A stretch of 64,000 bases of DNA. Source: Proteles cristata cristata (taxonomy: Eukaryota > Chordata > Mammalia > Carnivora > Hyaenidae). This document shows, piece by piece, positions 22,280 to 34,737 of this stretch. The notes beneath the pieces were generated by a model. That model ran no database searches. It was given only the letters and a program-made list of their open reading frames with translations, and was not told where the DNA came from. The translations under genes and the position numbers were made by a program. The first letter of the stretch is position 1. Each line of letters starts with the position of its first letter. The stretch covers positions 310,001-374,000 of the forward strand of contig JAESUZ010001745.1 in NCBI GenBank assembly GCA_017311185.1. The letters run 5' to 3'.

Positions 22280-24149
22280 AAAAAGGAAAAGAAAAAAGAA
22301 AAGGCAATTAGAAAATTCTGGACAAAATAAAAGTTTCATGAGAAAGTCATGGTCCAAATATTAAGTCAATCCAAATTGGAAGAGAAGGTAGCGAACTTCA
22401 AGGAAAAGAATGTGCTTGATTCCAAGGAGTAAGGATCTGGAAGATATTGGGGATATGATGAAGCCATTGGTTTATTTTTTCAAAGAGGAAGCAAAAATAC
22501 TCAGAAACTCCAGAAAAAAAATTTTTTTTAATTCTGTATGAACAGTAAATACTCCAAATACATAGTAGACTCATGTTTTCAGCTATTGATGGAGCACATA
22601 TAAGGAAAGAGAATTTACTTGAAGTTGATATTCTCCTTTGCATGACTCAGGTATAATTAATTATACTGGATTTTTAATTATACCATTCTACTTGGGTCTA
22701 CTAGAATATTAATATAGCCATAATGTTAACATAGAATATTAACATTGTCATAATAATGGAAATAAATTTATTGATTTCAACATTCAAAAAATGTTAGGGA
22801 ACCAGATGCAAATGAGATTACTTCTGTCAATGTAAAAGGCAGTTGACAGAAGGTTGAAAGTAGGCGTGAGAAAGAAAAGATGGAGAAAAATGCAAGGACA
22901 CCATGTGGCCTTGTGTTTGGACAAATGAATGTGTATGAACAAACTAATAACTTTTAATTTGGGCTTAAATAGTCTGGGGTTAGGCAGCTTCTGAATATTG
23001 TTCATTGTGAAGACACTGTCTGAGCTAGCATCTCTGTAATTCTCTTGGTTGTTTTATTCATGTTGAAAGAGAGCTGTTACATTTTTCAGAAATATCCAAA
23101 CAGAAGAAACAGGTAGATACACAAAGAGTTTTTCTCTTATCTAGACTTTGCCTTTATATTTGGGAAAGGAAGCTCTGTCTTCCAAAGAAGCAGTCTTCTC
23201 CTATGTCTAGTTGGGTAGATTGGAATCACCCACCCACATTTAGATCAATCACCGTCTAAAGGGAATTTGATTAGCATCTTCGGGGTGTTAGGCTAGGGTT
23301 GGGATCTATCCCTCCTGAGCTCAAGGTATCTCAATCTAGTACCTGAAAAAAATTGGAGGTGGTGTGATGGGGTGCGGGGAGAGAGAAATGGTGGATTAAA
23401 GTAGCACAGTAATATGTTTGTTTTGAAAATAAAACATTCTCCAGAATTAGGAATGCTCATGTCTTCTTTTACCCCATTTAACCTGACCTTGTATGTCAGA
23501 TTGACCTGGTAAAAACTTAGCTCAGTCAGGATTATTTCAAACAGTAAGGTTCAGTGATAGAATTGTCAAGGGGTGCATCAGTTGAGTATTAGCAGGTATA
23601 GAGCTTCGATTATGAATTAGGCTTCTTAACTGGCAGACACAGGTTGCTGACATTGTTACTTGACACAATTCAGGTAACTGTGAATTAGTGGATTAGTGAT
23701 TACATATAAACTATTGTTAAAGGATCAGCTATTTGAAGGGTAAGACTGTGATAGATGATATGCTTAGAAAGTGCTGAGTCTGTTTTTGATGCCACGATAT
23801 ACATATCCTCCTACTAAATACGTAGTTTAAAACAAAATGTATCTTTTTATATAATGCTTCTAGAATACTGTGAGAGCTGACATCCATGATATGAATACAA
23901 GTTAGGTTTAACATTTCAGTATCTTAATTATTTATTATCTAAGATGGGAAGCTTGAGTATTCATTAACAAGCTGCAAAATGATGCTGTTGTGTTACTTAT
24001 GAATCTTTGTGAAGGGTAACTCTGGTAGGCTACCTTTTCTTTGAGTGCAGTGCTTAAGAAATCAAACAGATATTTCAAAGACCTGAAACAGCTGAGTGTG
24101 TGGGTGATTTCTATGGAAGGATTCAGTTGATCAGTATCAAGGCTTTGGA
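22280..24149. other. Intergenic, nothing recognised
   Basis: AT-rich DNA following the L1 polyA tail. Only short unsupported frames. Confidence 0.6.
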
Positions 24150-24300
24150 GTTAGCTTCGAATTCCAGCCTTGCCAAACCTTCTGAGTCTCAGTTTCCCAT
24201 CTGTACAGAGGTAGTAACAATATAGTATTTTTTCTCTTAAAGAGGTTGTAATGAGAAATGCATGTAAGATATTTTAGTACAGCACCTGTCAAGAATCATA
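24150..24300 (+). repeat. MIR fossil SINE
   Basis: Shows gagtctcagtttcccatctg, then a purine-rich stretch and cagcacctgtcaag, in MIR order. Confidence 0.6.
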
Positions 24301-24634
24301 CCCCTCTCATTCATATTTCAGCAATTCAATAATTTAAATTATGCAATAATTTAAATAAAGCCTGAGATAAATTGTATATACATGATTGCTAAAAAGCTGC
24401 TTCCAAGCAAATTAATACTTTTCTTAAAATTTTCATGGAGAACTTCCAAACTACTTGAGAATTAACCACTTTCAAACATTCAAAGCACTTTTAGACTAAG
24501 TGTCCCCATATAAACAATTAATAGACTAATTATAAAGCTCCCCCATCTATTGTTACAGTATATTCCTTGAAAACCTCCACTGGAGAATTATTTAACAATC
24601 CCTTATGTAGTCTCACTAGGTGGTAGGCAAATAG
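24300..24634. other. Intergenic, nothing recognised
   Basis: AT-rich spacer between two MIRs. Confidence 0.6.
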
Positions 24635-24765
24635 ATACTTTACAAATATTAATCTATCCTCATAACAACCCGATGAGAAAGGTGCCATTATCTTTCCATG
24701 TTATAGTCAAAGAAACCAAGGGATAGGAGGTTAAGTAACTTGTCCATAGTAACTGACATGCTGCA
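24635..24765 (-). repeat. MIR, first half of a split copy
   Basis: Wording tctatcctcataacaaccc..gttaagtaacttgtcc is the MIR core in reverse. The other half resumes at about 25150. Confidence 0.65.
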
Positions 24766-25149
24766 GGGCACTCTCAGCACTTCTTCAGGGCCCATGCTGT
24801 CATTGTAGGTGTTCTGGTGCTGACAGTCACAGGTGAGTCTTCCTCAGAAATTTGCTTAGGCCACAGCAAGCTGCTGTACCCACAGCTATTCACCACCCTC
24901 AAAAGCAACCCACATCCAGTGCCCCTTACCTCAATGCAGAACATCTCTGAAAAACCATCCTAGCTCCTGAGCAAACATGAGGGGATCAGCTGCAGCCTGT
25001 CTTGCAGCTATGACTACTCCAACTTATCCTTCCTCTCAGTCATGTTCTCCTCACTCCCTGTGAGTGTTGATCCTGAGAGCACCAACCAGTAAGTCCCTTG
25101 CATGGACATCTCTGCCTCCGAGCCCGTTTCCCAGGGGGCCGACCTAAGA
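24766..25149. other. Unclassified insertion splitting a MIR
   Basis: About 380 bp, more GC-rich than its surroundings, sits exactly between two MIR halves, so it is an insertion. Its end (cctccgagcccgtttccc..cctaagacagac) is reminiscent of the ends of some old LTR-type repeats. I cannot name the family, and the target duplication is unclear. Confidence 0.45.
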
Positions 25150-25235
25150 CAGACATATATCTAATAAGTGGTAGGGCTGACTGGAACCATCTGGCTCCAG
25201 AATCTCTTCCCTTAACCACTAAGCTCTGCTATTAC
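25150..25235 (-). repeat. MIR, second half of a split copy
   Basis: Wording taagtggtagggctgactgg..cccttaaccactaagctctgc continues the MIR broken at 24765. Confidence 0.6.
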
Positions 25236-26004
25236 ATTATAACAATTCATGCTAATAATATGCTTTGTAAAGTAAAAGTTCTCACTTAAGAAATATCCCG
25301 TAAAACAGATTTTTTTTAGTAATCCATTTTTCTTTCCCATTCACCCAGACAGGCAAGGTTGTTGATGCCGTTCCTTTTCCAGATAAATATTTTGAGATCT
25401 TTAAGCTCTGTTACACCCTAGATCCCATTACAACGGCAAGCCAATGGGCTCAACAAAGGGCTCTCTGACTAAGATGATAAATATATACCTTTAGAAGCCA
25501 ATAAATGGGAACTAGCTCTAAGTTGAGGCTTCCACAGAGCCTCTTAGGCACTCAAGACTTTTGAGTCTCTGTGTCACCATGAGAGTAAACTCTGTCTTCT
25601 GGATTGAAACAAGCACAGACAATATGCTGATGGTTTTTCTAATTTCTTATAGTAGGTTTTCCATCTCTCATGCAGTTCCCTAGGAATACTATGTCTTGAT
25701 CCCAAGCCCAAGTGGAAACCTGTTGAGCTAAGCTTCCACAAGTCTCTTCCCCACTTCAGTGATGTCGTAAGAATACAAGAAAGCAAGCCTGACTCCCCCA
25801 ACCCTACATGTTAGCACTTATTCTTGTAGTGCAGCAGGGTGGCTCATGTTCTCAACTAACAGCTGAAGCACTCTCTGGTGGGGTGGGTGCTACAGGGCTC
25901 AAGTACATCTTTAGAAGGTCAATATGTTCAGAAAAGCTCTAAAAGGGGAAAAAAAGCACTATCACTTAATGTGGGAAAAATTATGTTGAGGAACAAAGGC
26001 TTCA
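25236..26004. other. Intergenic, nothing recognised
   Basis: Unique DNA with one 75-codon minus-strand frame (25574-25801) that shows no recognised content. Confidence 0.6.
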
Positions 26005-26270
26005 AAAACTCATAGGCTTATAACAACAAAGATTTGTTTGTGACCCTTGTGATAGGTCCATGAAAGGTTGACTGAAGGCTGTTCCATGTCATCTTTGCTT
26101 CATGATCCAGATTGATAGAGTTTCCCCATGGATAGAACTGAATTCATGGCAGAGTGAAAGTAGAGCACAAGAGAACTATGGATAACTTCTGCTCATATTT
26201 CATTGTTTCAAGCAAGTCACATGCACATGACCAAGCCTGAGGTCAACAGGGAGACTTATATAATCCTTTC
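26005..26270 (-). mobile_element. MLT1-like LTR fragment
   Basis: Wording ggcttataacaacaaagat..gttccatgtcatctttgc..cttctgctcatatttcattg is typical of old MaLR LTRs in reverse. The subfamily is uncertain. Confidence 0.5.
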
Positions 26271-27639
26271 TCAGAGAAAGACAAGTGAAGAATAGTATGA
26301 AACATAATTTAGCACAGTCCCCAATTTTATTCATAATTATTTGTTTCCCTCCCTTCTGCATACAAAATACACTCATTTCCCTCCCAGAGGAGAAAAATAC
26401 AAAATTTCAGGAATAGCATCAAGATTAAAGTAAACCATTTGAGGATTGTCTTTTCCACATCAGATCTGAGTGTGGTTTCTCTTCATTAAGAGACCCACAC
26501 ATCCACAAGTCAATGTTAGAAGACAGAGAGCATTAATTGCAGCAAATATTCCCTTTCAGGAAGAGAAATCACAAGAAACATGAAGCAATTCTGAAAACAC
26601 ATTGGGTAAGTGTTTCAGGACTGCCTCCTACTCCCCTGCCCCCTGAGAATAAGGAACACTCCTTGATGAGACCCTTCTTCTGTTCCCAGAGAATAGGCTT
26701 TCAGTGTGCTAACCTCTGTAGCTCTTGGCTTGACTCTCTGGAAAGTTTCTCTTTCTCCCATATTCTTCTTGGCCACAATTGAACCTCTTGGTTGGAACGT
26801 TGGAGGATATGTTCTCCTTGGAAGGAGGTAAGCCACTTTCTCAGCCTATTTCCACTACATGGACTACTGGGGGTCCCAAGGGTCATTTTTAGTCAAGATC
26901 ACTCACAATGATATTTAGTCCCAACTAGTACAATATTCTGGGAAATGGGCTTTTTTATTTATTTGATTCCATCCAGTTTCATGTGCCTATAGCTTCATCC
27001 TCAGTTCTTCTCAAGACACACCTCTTTCTCTAAACTTAATTAAAAGTGACTTGAGCTTATCAGGTTCCTTGGAAGTGGGTGTCAGTTCATGCCCTTAATC
27101 TCTTATCCATGAGCTATTTTATCTAACTAAAAGGACGCTATCTTAAGTAATTCAAAATTTATAACAAGGAATGTAATGGCCATATATTTGCTTTCATCCT
27201 TGAAATGAGGTGAGTTTTATTTGCCCTTGTGTAGGTCAAATGACTCTCAGTTTCATCTTTGATATTTAAGGAAGAGAAACAAATGCATTTTCAATTCTAT
27301 TCCCTTTCATCTATGATTGCAAATTGACTTTTTATTTTTCTTAATCTGTCTTGTAATATATGAGTAAGGTGTGTCACTAATTTTATTTGCAACATCTATA
27401 CCTAAATCCAAAGATCACTCAGTATATTGACTATCTCCCAAGTTAACACAAGCAACAGTTTTACCAAATGTTTTGCCACTGCATAAATACGGATTGTCCT
27501 CTTTCCAGACTCCATTAACGAAGCTTCTTTATTGCCCATTGGCTGGCTCCTGAGCCAATGTCACATAGCTTTTTGTTAGAGTAGCACTGCACTTTTTGAT
27601 ACCAATTTCTTCATAAACTAGTGTAGGCTAAATAATACT
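26271..27639. other. Intergenic between two MLT1-like LTRs
   Basis: No retroviral gene remnants are visible between the two same-orientation LTR fragments. Overlapping short frames at 26537-26886 on both strands are not supported. Confidence 0.55.
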
Positions 27640-27930
27640 ATGCTAATAAAAAACTTAAAAATCTCAGTGGGTTTTAACATCAAAGATTAATTTGTCAGGC
27701 TACTTACCAATATGGTCCTCCACCAGATCATCTTCATTCCAGAACCTAGGTTGATGGGGCAGCCTCTGTCTACACACTGCCAGTCTTTTGGCAGGGGAAC
27801 AGAGAACATGGAAGACACAGAAGCCCTAAGAGCTTCTGCTCATAGGTGGCCTGAATTTCTTCCAATTACTTTTCATTGGCCAAAGCCAATGACTGGATGT
27901 GGTAAAGTATAATCCTCCCAGATGGAGGAG
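27640..27930 (-). mobile_element. MLT1-like LTR fragment
   Basis: The internal order is the same as in the 26005 copy (gggttttaacatcaaagatt, then ttgatggggcagcctctgtc, then cttttcattggccaaagcc), so it is an independent copy. The ORF at 27712-27912 is incidental. Confidence 0.5.
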
Positions 27931-28309
27931 GAAACACAACTCTATAAATCTATAAAATCTATAAATCAATAAAGCCTAACAGAACTCTAACTTCATCAGC
28001 TCAATAATAGGAAATTAGAGAGAGACACGTTTTATCCATCCTATAAACATATGCTGTAAAATTCCCTTGCTTTGGCTAACCAGTGGCACTAATATAATCT
28101 ATGGGGTCAGAAACTATGACTTGATAAGGTGGTTCTTTTTGAAGATTGTTGGCAAAGGCACAATTTTGCTTACTTCCAATGGAATATTTTTACCAAGCAC
28201 AATTCCAATGTTTTATGTAAGGTAACATACATATGATTTATTTCTTCACTTCTATAACTTCTCTTTACAGCTGAAGCATACAGGACACTAAATTTAAGTA
28301 TTCAGCTCA
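27931..28309. other. Intergenic, nothing recognised
   Basis: AT-rich spacer with the short tandem motif ctataaat(c) around 27941-27970. Confidence 0.6.
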
Positions 28310-29545
28310 ATGAAAACTTACATTTGTATTTACCTGTATAACCACCATTTGGATCAAGATGTAGGATATTTTCAGAATTCCAAAAGGTACTCTTGTGAGT
28401 TTTCTCAGTCACTACTTATCCTATCTCCTGTAAGTAACCACTAATCTGACTTTTATCATGTTTGATCACCTTAATTTTGTCTATTCTTTTTTAAAAATTT
28501 TTTAAAATATTTTTAATGTTTTTAAAATCTATTTCTGAGAGAGAGAGAGACAGCGTGAGCAGGGGAGGGTCAGAGAGAGAGGGAGACACAGAATATGAAA
28601 CAGACTCCAGGCTCTGAGCTAGCTGTCAGCACAGAGCCTGACGTGGGGCTTGAACCCATGAACTATGAGATCATGACCTGAGCCAAAGTCGGATGCTTAA
28701 CCGACTGAGCCACCCAGGCACCCCTTGAATTTCATACAATGTATAGTCTTTTCTGTTTGGCTTCTTTGCCTGAACATAGTATCTGTGAAAGCCATCCATG
28801 GTGAGGTGTGCATCAGTAATTTGCTTTTTAGTGCTGTGTAGTATTCCAGTATATGGACTATTTCCAGTTTGAAGCTATTATGAATAAAGCCACTATGACC
28901 ATCCTTATATGTGGTTAAGAGTACTGTAGACTCTTAGGTATAAACCTAAGAATGAAATTGCTAAGAAATTTCCCCCCAGTCTATGGCTCACCTTTTTATC
29001 TTATTAATAGTATTTTTTAAAGAATAAACATCTTTAACTTTGATGCCAATTGGCTGATATTTTTCTTTTAGATTTTGTGCTTTTTGTGTTGTGTAGAAGA
29101 GATCTTTACCAAACCCAAGGTCACTCAGATTTCAGAAATTTTATAATGTTAGCTGTTACTTTTAGTTCTATGGCCTATTTCAAGATAAATTGTGTATATA
29201 ATATGAGGTAACAGTCAAGGTTCATTATTTTGCATATGGGTATCCAATTGTTCCAGCACCATTTGGCAAATAACTATTCTTCCTTCATGAAATTGCTTTG
29301 TGTCTTCGCTAGAAATCAATTGACAATATGTGTAGGCATATTTCTAGACTCTCCATTCTGTTCCACTGATCAATTTGTCATTCTTGACACAAATAGTATA
29401 CTATCTTGATTACTTTCACTTTATAATAAGTCTTAGAGTCAGGTAGGTTAACTCTTCCAACTCTATTTCAAAACTGTTTGGGCTATTCTTAATCTTTTGA
29501 ATATCACATATATTTTAGAATAAGCATGTCAATTTCTAAAAAAAA
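28310..29545 (-). mobile_element. Old L1 fragment, interrupted by a SINE
   Basis: Minus-strand L1 wording runs from the 3' region (tggatcaagatgtaggatat, cagtatatggactatttccag) to ORF2 (gggtatccaattgttccagc, ctctccattctgttccactg). The SINE at 28487-28724 interrupts it. Many stops and indels are present. Confidence 0.75.
28487..28724 (-). mobile_element. Carnivore SINE inserted in an L1
   Basis: Minus-strand copy ending gccacccaggcacccc. L1-derived sequence of one orientation lies on both sides. Confidence 0.92.
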
Positions 29546-29559
29546 ATTAAAAATTATGC

Positions 29560-29790
29560 TGTGCTGAAACTATAGCTCTGACAGGAATTTAATTCCTAGT
29601 TATATATCCAAGAAAAATATACACTTATGTGTATAAGGACACATGTACAGACTCGCCCGTATTAGTATTACTTATAACCATCCCCAACTGCTATTATAAT
29701 AATCCCAAACAAAACAAACATTCGTTAATATTAAAATAATTATATTCTATACAGAAAAGGAAATGAAAAAACTACACTTACATTCTTCAA
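29560..29790 (+). mobile_element. Possible short L1 fragment
   Basis: Weak ORF2 3'-end similarity (gacaggaatttaattcctag..atatatccaagaaaaat), opposite in orientation to the neighbouring L1. Confidence 0.35.
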
Positions 29791-29794
29791 TGTA

Positions 29795-30338
29795 TCAATC
29801 AGGATGCCCCAGAGAAATAGGATCAATAAGATGGAGAGAGAGAGAGAAGGAGTGGGATTTATTATAGGAATTGGCTCACATGATTATGGAGGCTGACAAG
29901 TTAGGAGACCCGCAGGGTAAGTTGACAAATTGGAGATCCAGTAGAGTCAGTGGTATAGTTCCAGTCCAAGTTCAAAGACCTGAGGACCACAACAGCTAAT
30001 AGTATAGTTCCAGGCTGAATGCCAGCAGGCCCAAAACTTAGGAAGAGCCAATGTTTCAGAGAGAGTCTACAGTCAGGGGAAAAACCAAACAATAATGAAA
30101 TCTCAGCTCAAAGGCAGGCAGGAAGGAGTTTTGTTTGTTTGTTTTGTTTTGTTTTTTCCATTCAGACCTTCAACTAATTGGATGAAGCCCATCAACACTA
30201 GGGATGGCAATCTGCTTTACTAACTACCAATTCAAATGTTAATCTTATCCAGAAACACCCTGAATAATGTTTGACCAAAGGTCTGGGCACTCTGTGGACC
30301 AGTTAGGTCAACATATAAAATTAACCATCAAAATCAAC
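29795..30338 (-). mobile_element. Solitary MLT2-type LTR (ERVL)
   Basis: It begins with the reverse of an LTR end (tcaatcaggatgccccagag), passes ggaattggctcacatgatta and ccttcaactaattggatgaa, and ends aacatataaaattaaccatc, the reverse of an MLT2 start. No retroviral genes adjoin it. Confidence 0.72.
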
Positions 30339-32589
30339 ATAAATCAATCTCTCAAATAGGATGTTGAAAGAAGGAATCAAGTTATAAATAATATACTAGT
30401 GTTAACTCTGTGTCTGTAAATTTTTTAAAAGTAAAGCAAATGATATTTTCCGGGATATGTATATAGTCTACATAGTAGTAAAAGAAGCCTAAGAATTGGA
30501 ATTATGGTTACTTCTAAAAGTAAGGGAAGGGCATATCTATCAGCGGTTCCCTTCTATAGTACTGGCAATTTCATAACCTTGGTGGTAGCTACAAAATGTT
30601 ATTTTTATAATTATTTTTTATCTTAACCTTGGTAGTAGCTACAGAATGTTAATTTATTTTATAATTATATAATTGTTCTTCATATATGCATAAAACTTAC
30701 ATATATATTTATGTATATGTAAATTTTACATATACATATTTTATGTATATTTACATATATATAAATATGTTATACACATGTATGATACCTTTCACAGTAA
30801 CAACAAAAAAAAGGGAAAGAAGCAGTTTCTACAAGTTACTTGTGGTGTTGTCTTGTGAGATTCATTGTAAGGGAAGCTGACCAACACCCTGCCCCCCGCC
30901 CCCCCGCAACTGTCACTACTCTCGGGTCTCTCTTTCTCCAGAGAGAAATCTTCCAATCTGGCTGATTGTGCTCTCAGAGACCATAAAGGATGGGGATAGG
31001 AGGTCTTAAAATTTCATTTAGAACCTTTCATTAAATTCTCTTGTTTTCAGTCTGACACTCGCTCAACTAAGCCTACAGTTCCCAAGGCCAGAGTTTTTTT
31101 GGTTGGACTTCTCTGGAGAGTAAGCCCCTGGTCCTGTGCTAATGTGGGAGGGATGAGTGCCTGGGTACACACAGTGTGGGAGGGGAACAGGGATCACACA
31201 GCTAAAAAGCTAATATGGCTGTTTATGCATTCTTCTCTTTTCAGCCTACCTGCACTCCCATTGCTCAGGGGTAGCTTATGCCTCCAAGTCCAAATCTTTC
31301 TGGCGTTCTGTGGTACTAAGTGGCTTACCTCTGTGTTTCTGCCACTGCTGGTTTACTTTTATTTTTCTTTGTCTGTTAAGACATTTCCATGTGGCCGGTT
31401 GCTTTCCCAGCTTCCATTATTTTTTGACTGACATTTCTTCAATTTCCTTCATCCTTGTCTTTTTATCTCAGATTATAAACACACTGCAAAAATGCCACAC
31501 CAACTGTTCATATCTTGGTTAATAAATACTATTCTCCCATAAAATAAGACAGGGTCCACTAAGGAATGCTTGATTCTAAGACTGGTTCATGGACAGTACC
31601 ATGTGATCTTGAGGCATCTTGTGTCAAAAAAAAAAAAAAAACCCACAAGGAAATGCTAAAAGAATTAAATATGGGGGTCTGTCAGATGGCACAAGATATA
31701 AAGGGAAAGAGCTCCCAATGGCCAAAGCTGGAACAATTTGAGCAATAAAGTAAATACTGTAGTATTCGATAATAACCAAACGTATACACTAAATATATCA
31801 TACCAACTAAAATAAACAAATTATTAAATAGAAAAATAAATCAGGGAGAAAGAAAAATGTTCTTCACAAAATCCTGCCTTACAGAATCATCCAAATGGTG
31901 TGTGTAGATACTATCTCTTTGAGTATGGGATGGACTTATTGACTCTTTTACAAAGAAGAAAATAAGAAAAGAGAAAAATGATAACTTTGCTCTTCTTGGC
32001 AGATACTGCCTTACCCACGTGGTGGAGGTTAACATCAGTGATGTTGTCAGATTGATGCCATGTGCCTCTGATTTGATGCAACAAACACACTTCACCTCTA
32101 TGATATTCTTCCCCCAAACCCATAATTCCAATTCGATCAGAGAAAACATCAGAAAAATCTAAATTGAAGTCGTCTTACAAAATGCACGGCCAATTCTTTT
32201 TGAAATTGTCAGTCATGAAAAATACCAAAAATCTGTCACAGAGTGGCTCAAGGGAAGTGACAATTAAATGCAACATTGTATGCTGAATTGGATCCTAGAA
32301 GAGAAGAAAAATATTAGTGGAAGAATTGGTGAAATGGTAATAATGGGTGTTTTTTACTTAATAGTAAAAAAAAACATTACACCAATGTTAATTTCTCCAT
32401 TTCAATAAATGTACCATGGTCATGTAAGATGTTATTATTAGGGGAAACGGTATTTTCTTGTAAGTGTTTTTTTTTCTTTTGTAAATTTGAAATCACTCCA
32501 AAACAAAATGTTTATTTAAGGAAAGCCCGTGTAGAGGCGTTCCAAGAGGGACTGTATTTTGCCACGTTTGACTGCAAGTTGATAACCCT
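30339..32589. other. Intergenic with AT-alternating and C-rich patches
   Basis: Holds the palindrome at 30711, a C-rich patch at 30890-30907 (gccccccgcccccccgc) and an A15 run at 31628. Overlapping frames at 31099-31522 and 31841-32149 show no homology. Confidence 0.55.
30711..30737. repeat. AT-rich palindrome
   Basis: Two 13-nt perfect arms (atgtatatgtaaa and its complement) are separated by one base, within a longer run of ATATGTA-type alternation (30690-30780). Confidence 0.85.
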
Positions 32590-32830
32590 GGCAAAGTCCT
32601 CCTAAGGCTTCAAGACTCAGCTGGAGGGCGACTGAGGTAGGCCTCCCTAAACTTCCCCAGGATCAGGGTTATCATGGCACCTTTTACTCACCTCCTTTCC
32701 GTAGCACTTCTCACACTGTCTTCCCAGGGGACTGGGCAATCCTGAGGGCAAGGACCAGGAGCTATTGATAACGTTCCATTCACTATCTGGTAAAATGCCT
32801 CTGGAAGGCATACATGCAGTTAGAAAGTAT
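32590..32830 (+). repeat. L2 3'-end fragment (probable)
   Basis: The succession 'caccttttactcacctcc', 'gtagcacttctcacactg' and 'gagggcaaggaccaggagc' follows the order of an L2 3' end. Confidence 0.5.
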
Positions 32831-32893
32831 ATATGTGTTTGAGCCATGTTGGTTATGGAGGAAGCACGGCCATTTCAATGAAAGAAGTAAAGT

Positions 32894-33150
32894 GGGGGCT
32901 CCTGAATGGCTCAGTCAGTTAAGCGTCCAACTTCGGCTCAGGTCATGATCTCACGGTTCGTTGGTTGGAGCCCTCTGTGGGGCTCTGTGTTGACCTCCAG
33001 GAGCCTGGAGCCTGCTTCAGATTCTGTCTCCCTCTCTCTCTCCCCCTCCCCCACTCATGCATACATATGTGTGTGTGTGTGTGTGTGTGTGCGCGTGTGT
33101 GTGCACGCGCGCGAGCGCTCTCTCAACATAAAGATTAAAAAAAATTTTTT
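32894..33150 (+). mobile_element. Carnivore SINE with expanded TG/CG microsatellite
   Basis: Plus-strand copy whose CT-rich 3' part carries an internal (TG)n/(CG)n tract (33066-33118) before the A-rich tail. Confidence 0.9.
33066..33118 (+). repeat. Alternating TG/CG tract
   Basis: (TG)n passes into gcgcgtgtgtgtgcacgcgcgcgagcgc, an alternating purine-pyrimidine run with Z-DNA potential, inside a SINE. Confidence 0.9.
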
Positions 33151-34420
33151 TAATTTAAAAGCACAAAAAGAAAATGAATAAAAGCCACCAATTACTATTT
33201 CCTTAGACATCAAGTTCCCACTGGAATATTCCTTTCTGTTTACTGTTTGCTCCCAAACACCCTAGTTTTCTTTGGAAGTAAAATATAGCCCAAGGCCATC
33301 GCATCAAATCTCAGGGAACTATAGCAACCAGAGCTAGATGGTGATGATAAAGCAAAGCTTTAATTAGCCTTGTTCCAGTGACTTTCCCTAGTAGTAAACT
33401 AGACACCCTGAGAACAATCCCATTCCTAATTGGTAGGGGAATTATCCCTTTAAAACTAAACCCCAATCAGATGATGTTTAATAGGCCCTCGATGTAGGAA
33501 ATATTTGACTCTGGTAGCCTCTTGGTGTGGTGTGGTGTTTGTCTTTTATCTTTGCTGGCTTCTTTTCCACTAAATGATCAGAAAATTACCATGACTTTAT
33601 TCCCATAGGCTGAAAATTAGCCTGCTAAGCTTGAGCCTAAATCAGATTCTGATGACTAAGAATTAATCTATTTTAGCAGAAGCATGTCTAACGGAAATCA
33701 GTGTAGCTCTTCTCTGTCACAGCAGAGCGGTCGCTGCAGGTCACTGCAGTCACCTGTGATTGATACACTGTAGCCAAATGTAGAAATCATTCAGGTCTGA
33801 ACCCCTTTGTTCTCTGGCCAGTATTGATCAAATTTTGTTTTTCCAGAGTACATCTGTTCCCATGCACAGCTTTCAAAAGGTTAACAAAACCTTCACTTTG
33901 AAGGTTACAAAGAAGTGTTTTAAAAGAGTGTTTGAATCCCTTCAGCATAACTACCTGTGGTGGTGATTTTCTGACCCTGACTTCATGAATTCTGACTGAC
34001 TCCAATTATTTTGAGACATGGCATAAAGTTGTTATTATTTTAAAATGCAAACTTTAGAGTCTCTTAAATTCATTTGTATTTTAATAGGTCAAGGGAAAAA
34101 GTGCAAATGTTTAACAGTATGATGAAAAATACTAACTCTAAGAAAGCTACACATAAGGAATTTATTTATTCACAATGTATTCGAATAGCATTTATTTATT
34201 AAGTACTGATTCTTGTTAGGTATGGTGATATATGCTTAATAAAACTGGTGGATAAAATAGCTGCTGTCCTTACTCTCACAGGGCTTTTAGTCTGGAGGGA
34301 AAGAAAGAAAAGGATGCCCCTGTTAGTTTTCCCATTGTTTTCATTACTGCATTTATCTGCTGATGAATGGTGTTTCCCTTGCTTCAGTCAGAAACTCACT
34401 TTTAAATATAAGTCAAGGGT
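33151..34420. other. Intergenic, mostly unrecognised
   Basis: Unique DNA. Around 34190-34310 there is a faint L2/MER-like string (ttgttaggtatggtgata..ctcacagggcttttagtc) that I cannot assign firmly. Confidence 0.5.
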
Positions 34421-34623
34421 GGGGCACCTGGGTGGCTCCGTGGGTTAAGCATCCAAGCTGGGCTCTGGTCATGATCTCGCGGTTCCTTGGTTGGAGCCCC
34501 GCATTGGGCTCTGTGCTGACGGCTCAGAGCCCGGGGCCTGCTTCGGATTCTGTGTCTCCCTCTCTCTCTGCCCCTCCCCCACTCATGCTCTGTCTCTTTA
34601 AAAAATAAATAAACATAAAAAAA
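34421..34623 (+). mobile_element. Carnivore SINE
   Basis: Plus-strand copy flanked by the duplication aaatataagtcaaggg. Confidence 0.95.
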
Positions 34624-34737
34624 ATAAATATAAGTCAAGGGGGAATATGTATCTCAGAGTTGGTCAAGTAGAAGTTGATCTATATGATAGGACTTGTGGG
34701 TTCTGCTGCTTTAAAATATCTCTTCAACCCAGGTGTG

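Noticed and set aside
26005..27930. Two same-orientation LTR fragments as the ends of one provirus
   Set aside because: No retroviral internal genes occur in the 1.4 kb between them, and both look like independent old solitary LTR fragments.
28310..29790. Opposed L1 segments as a twin-priming inversion
   Set aside because: The + segment appears to cover a part of ORF2 already present in the minus segment, so it is more likely a separate fragment.
31099..31522. Overlapping 110- and 70-codon frames, considered as a membrane protein
   Set aside because: Hydrophobicity comes from T-rich composition. The two frames overlap each other and neither has a motif.
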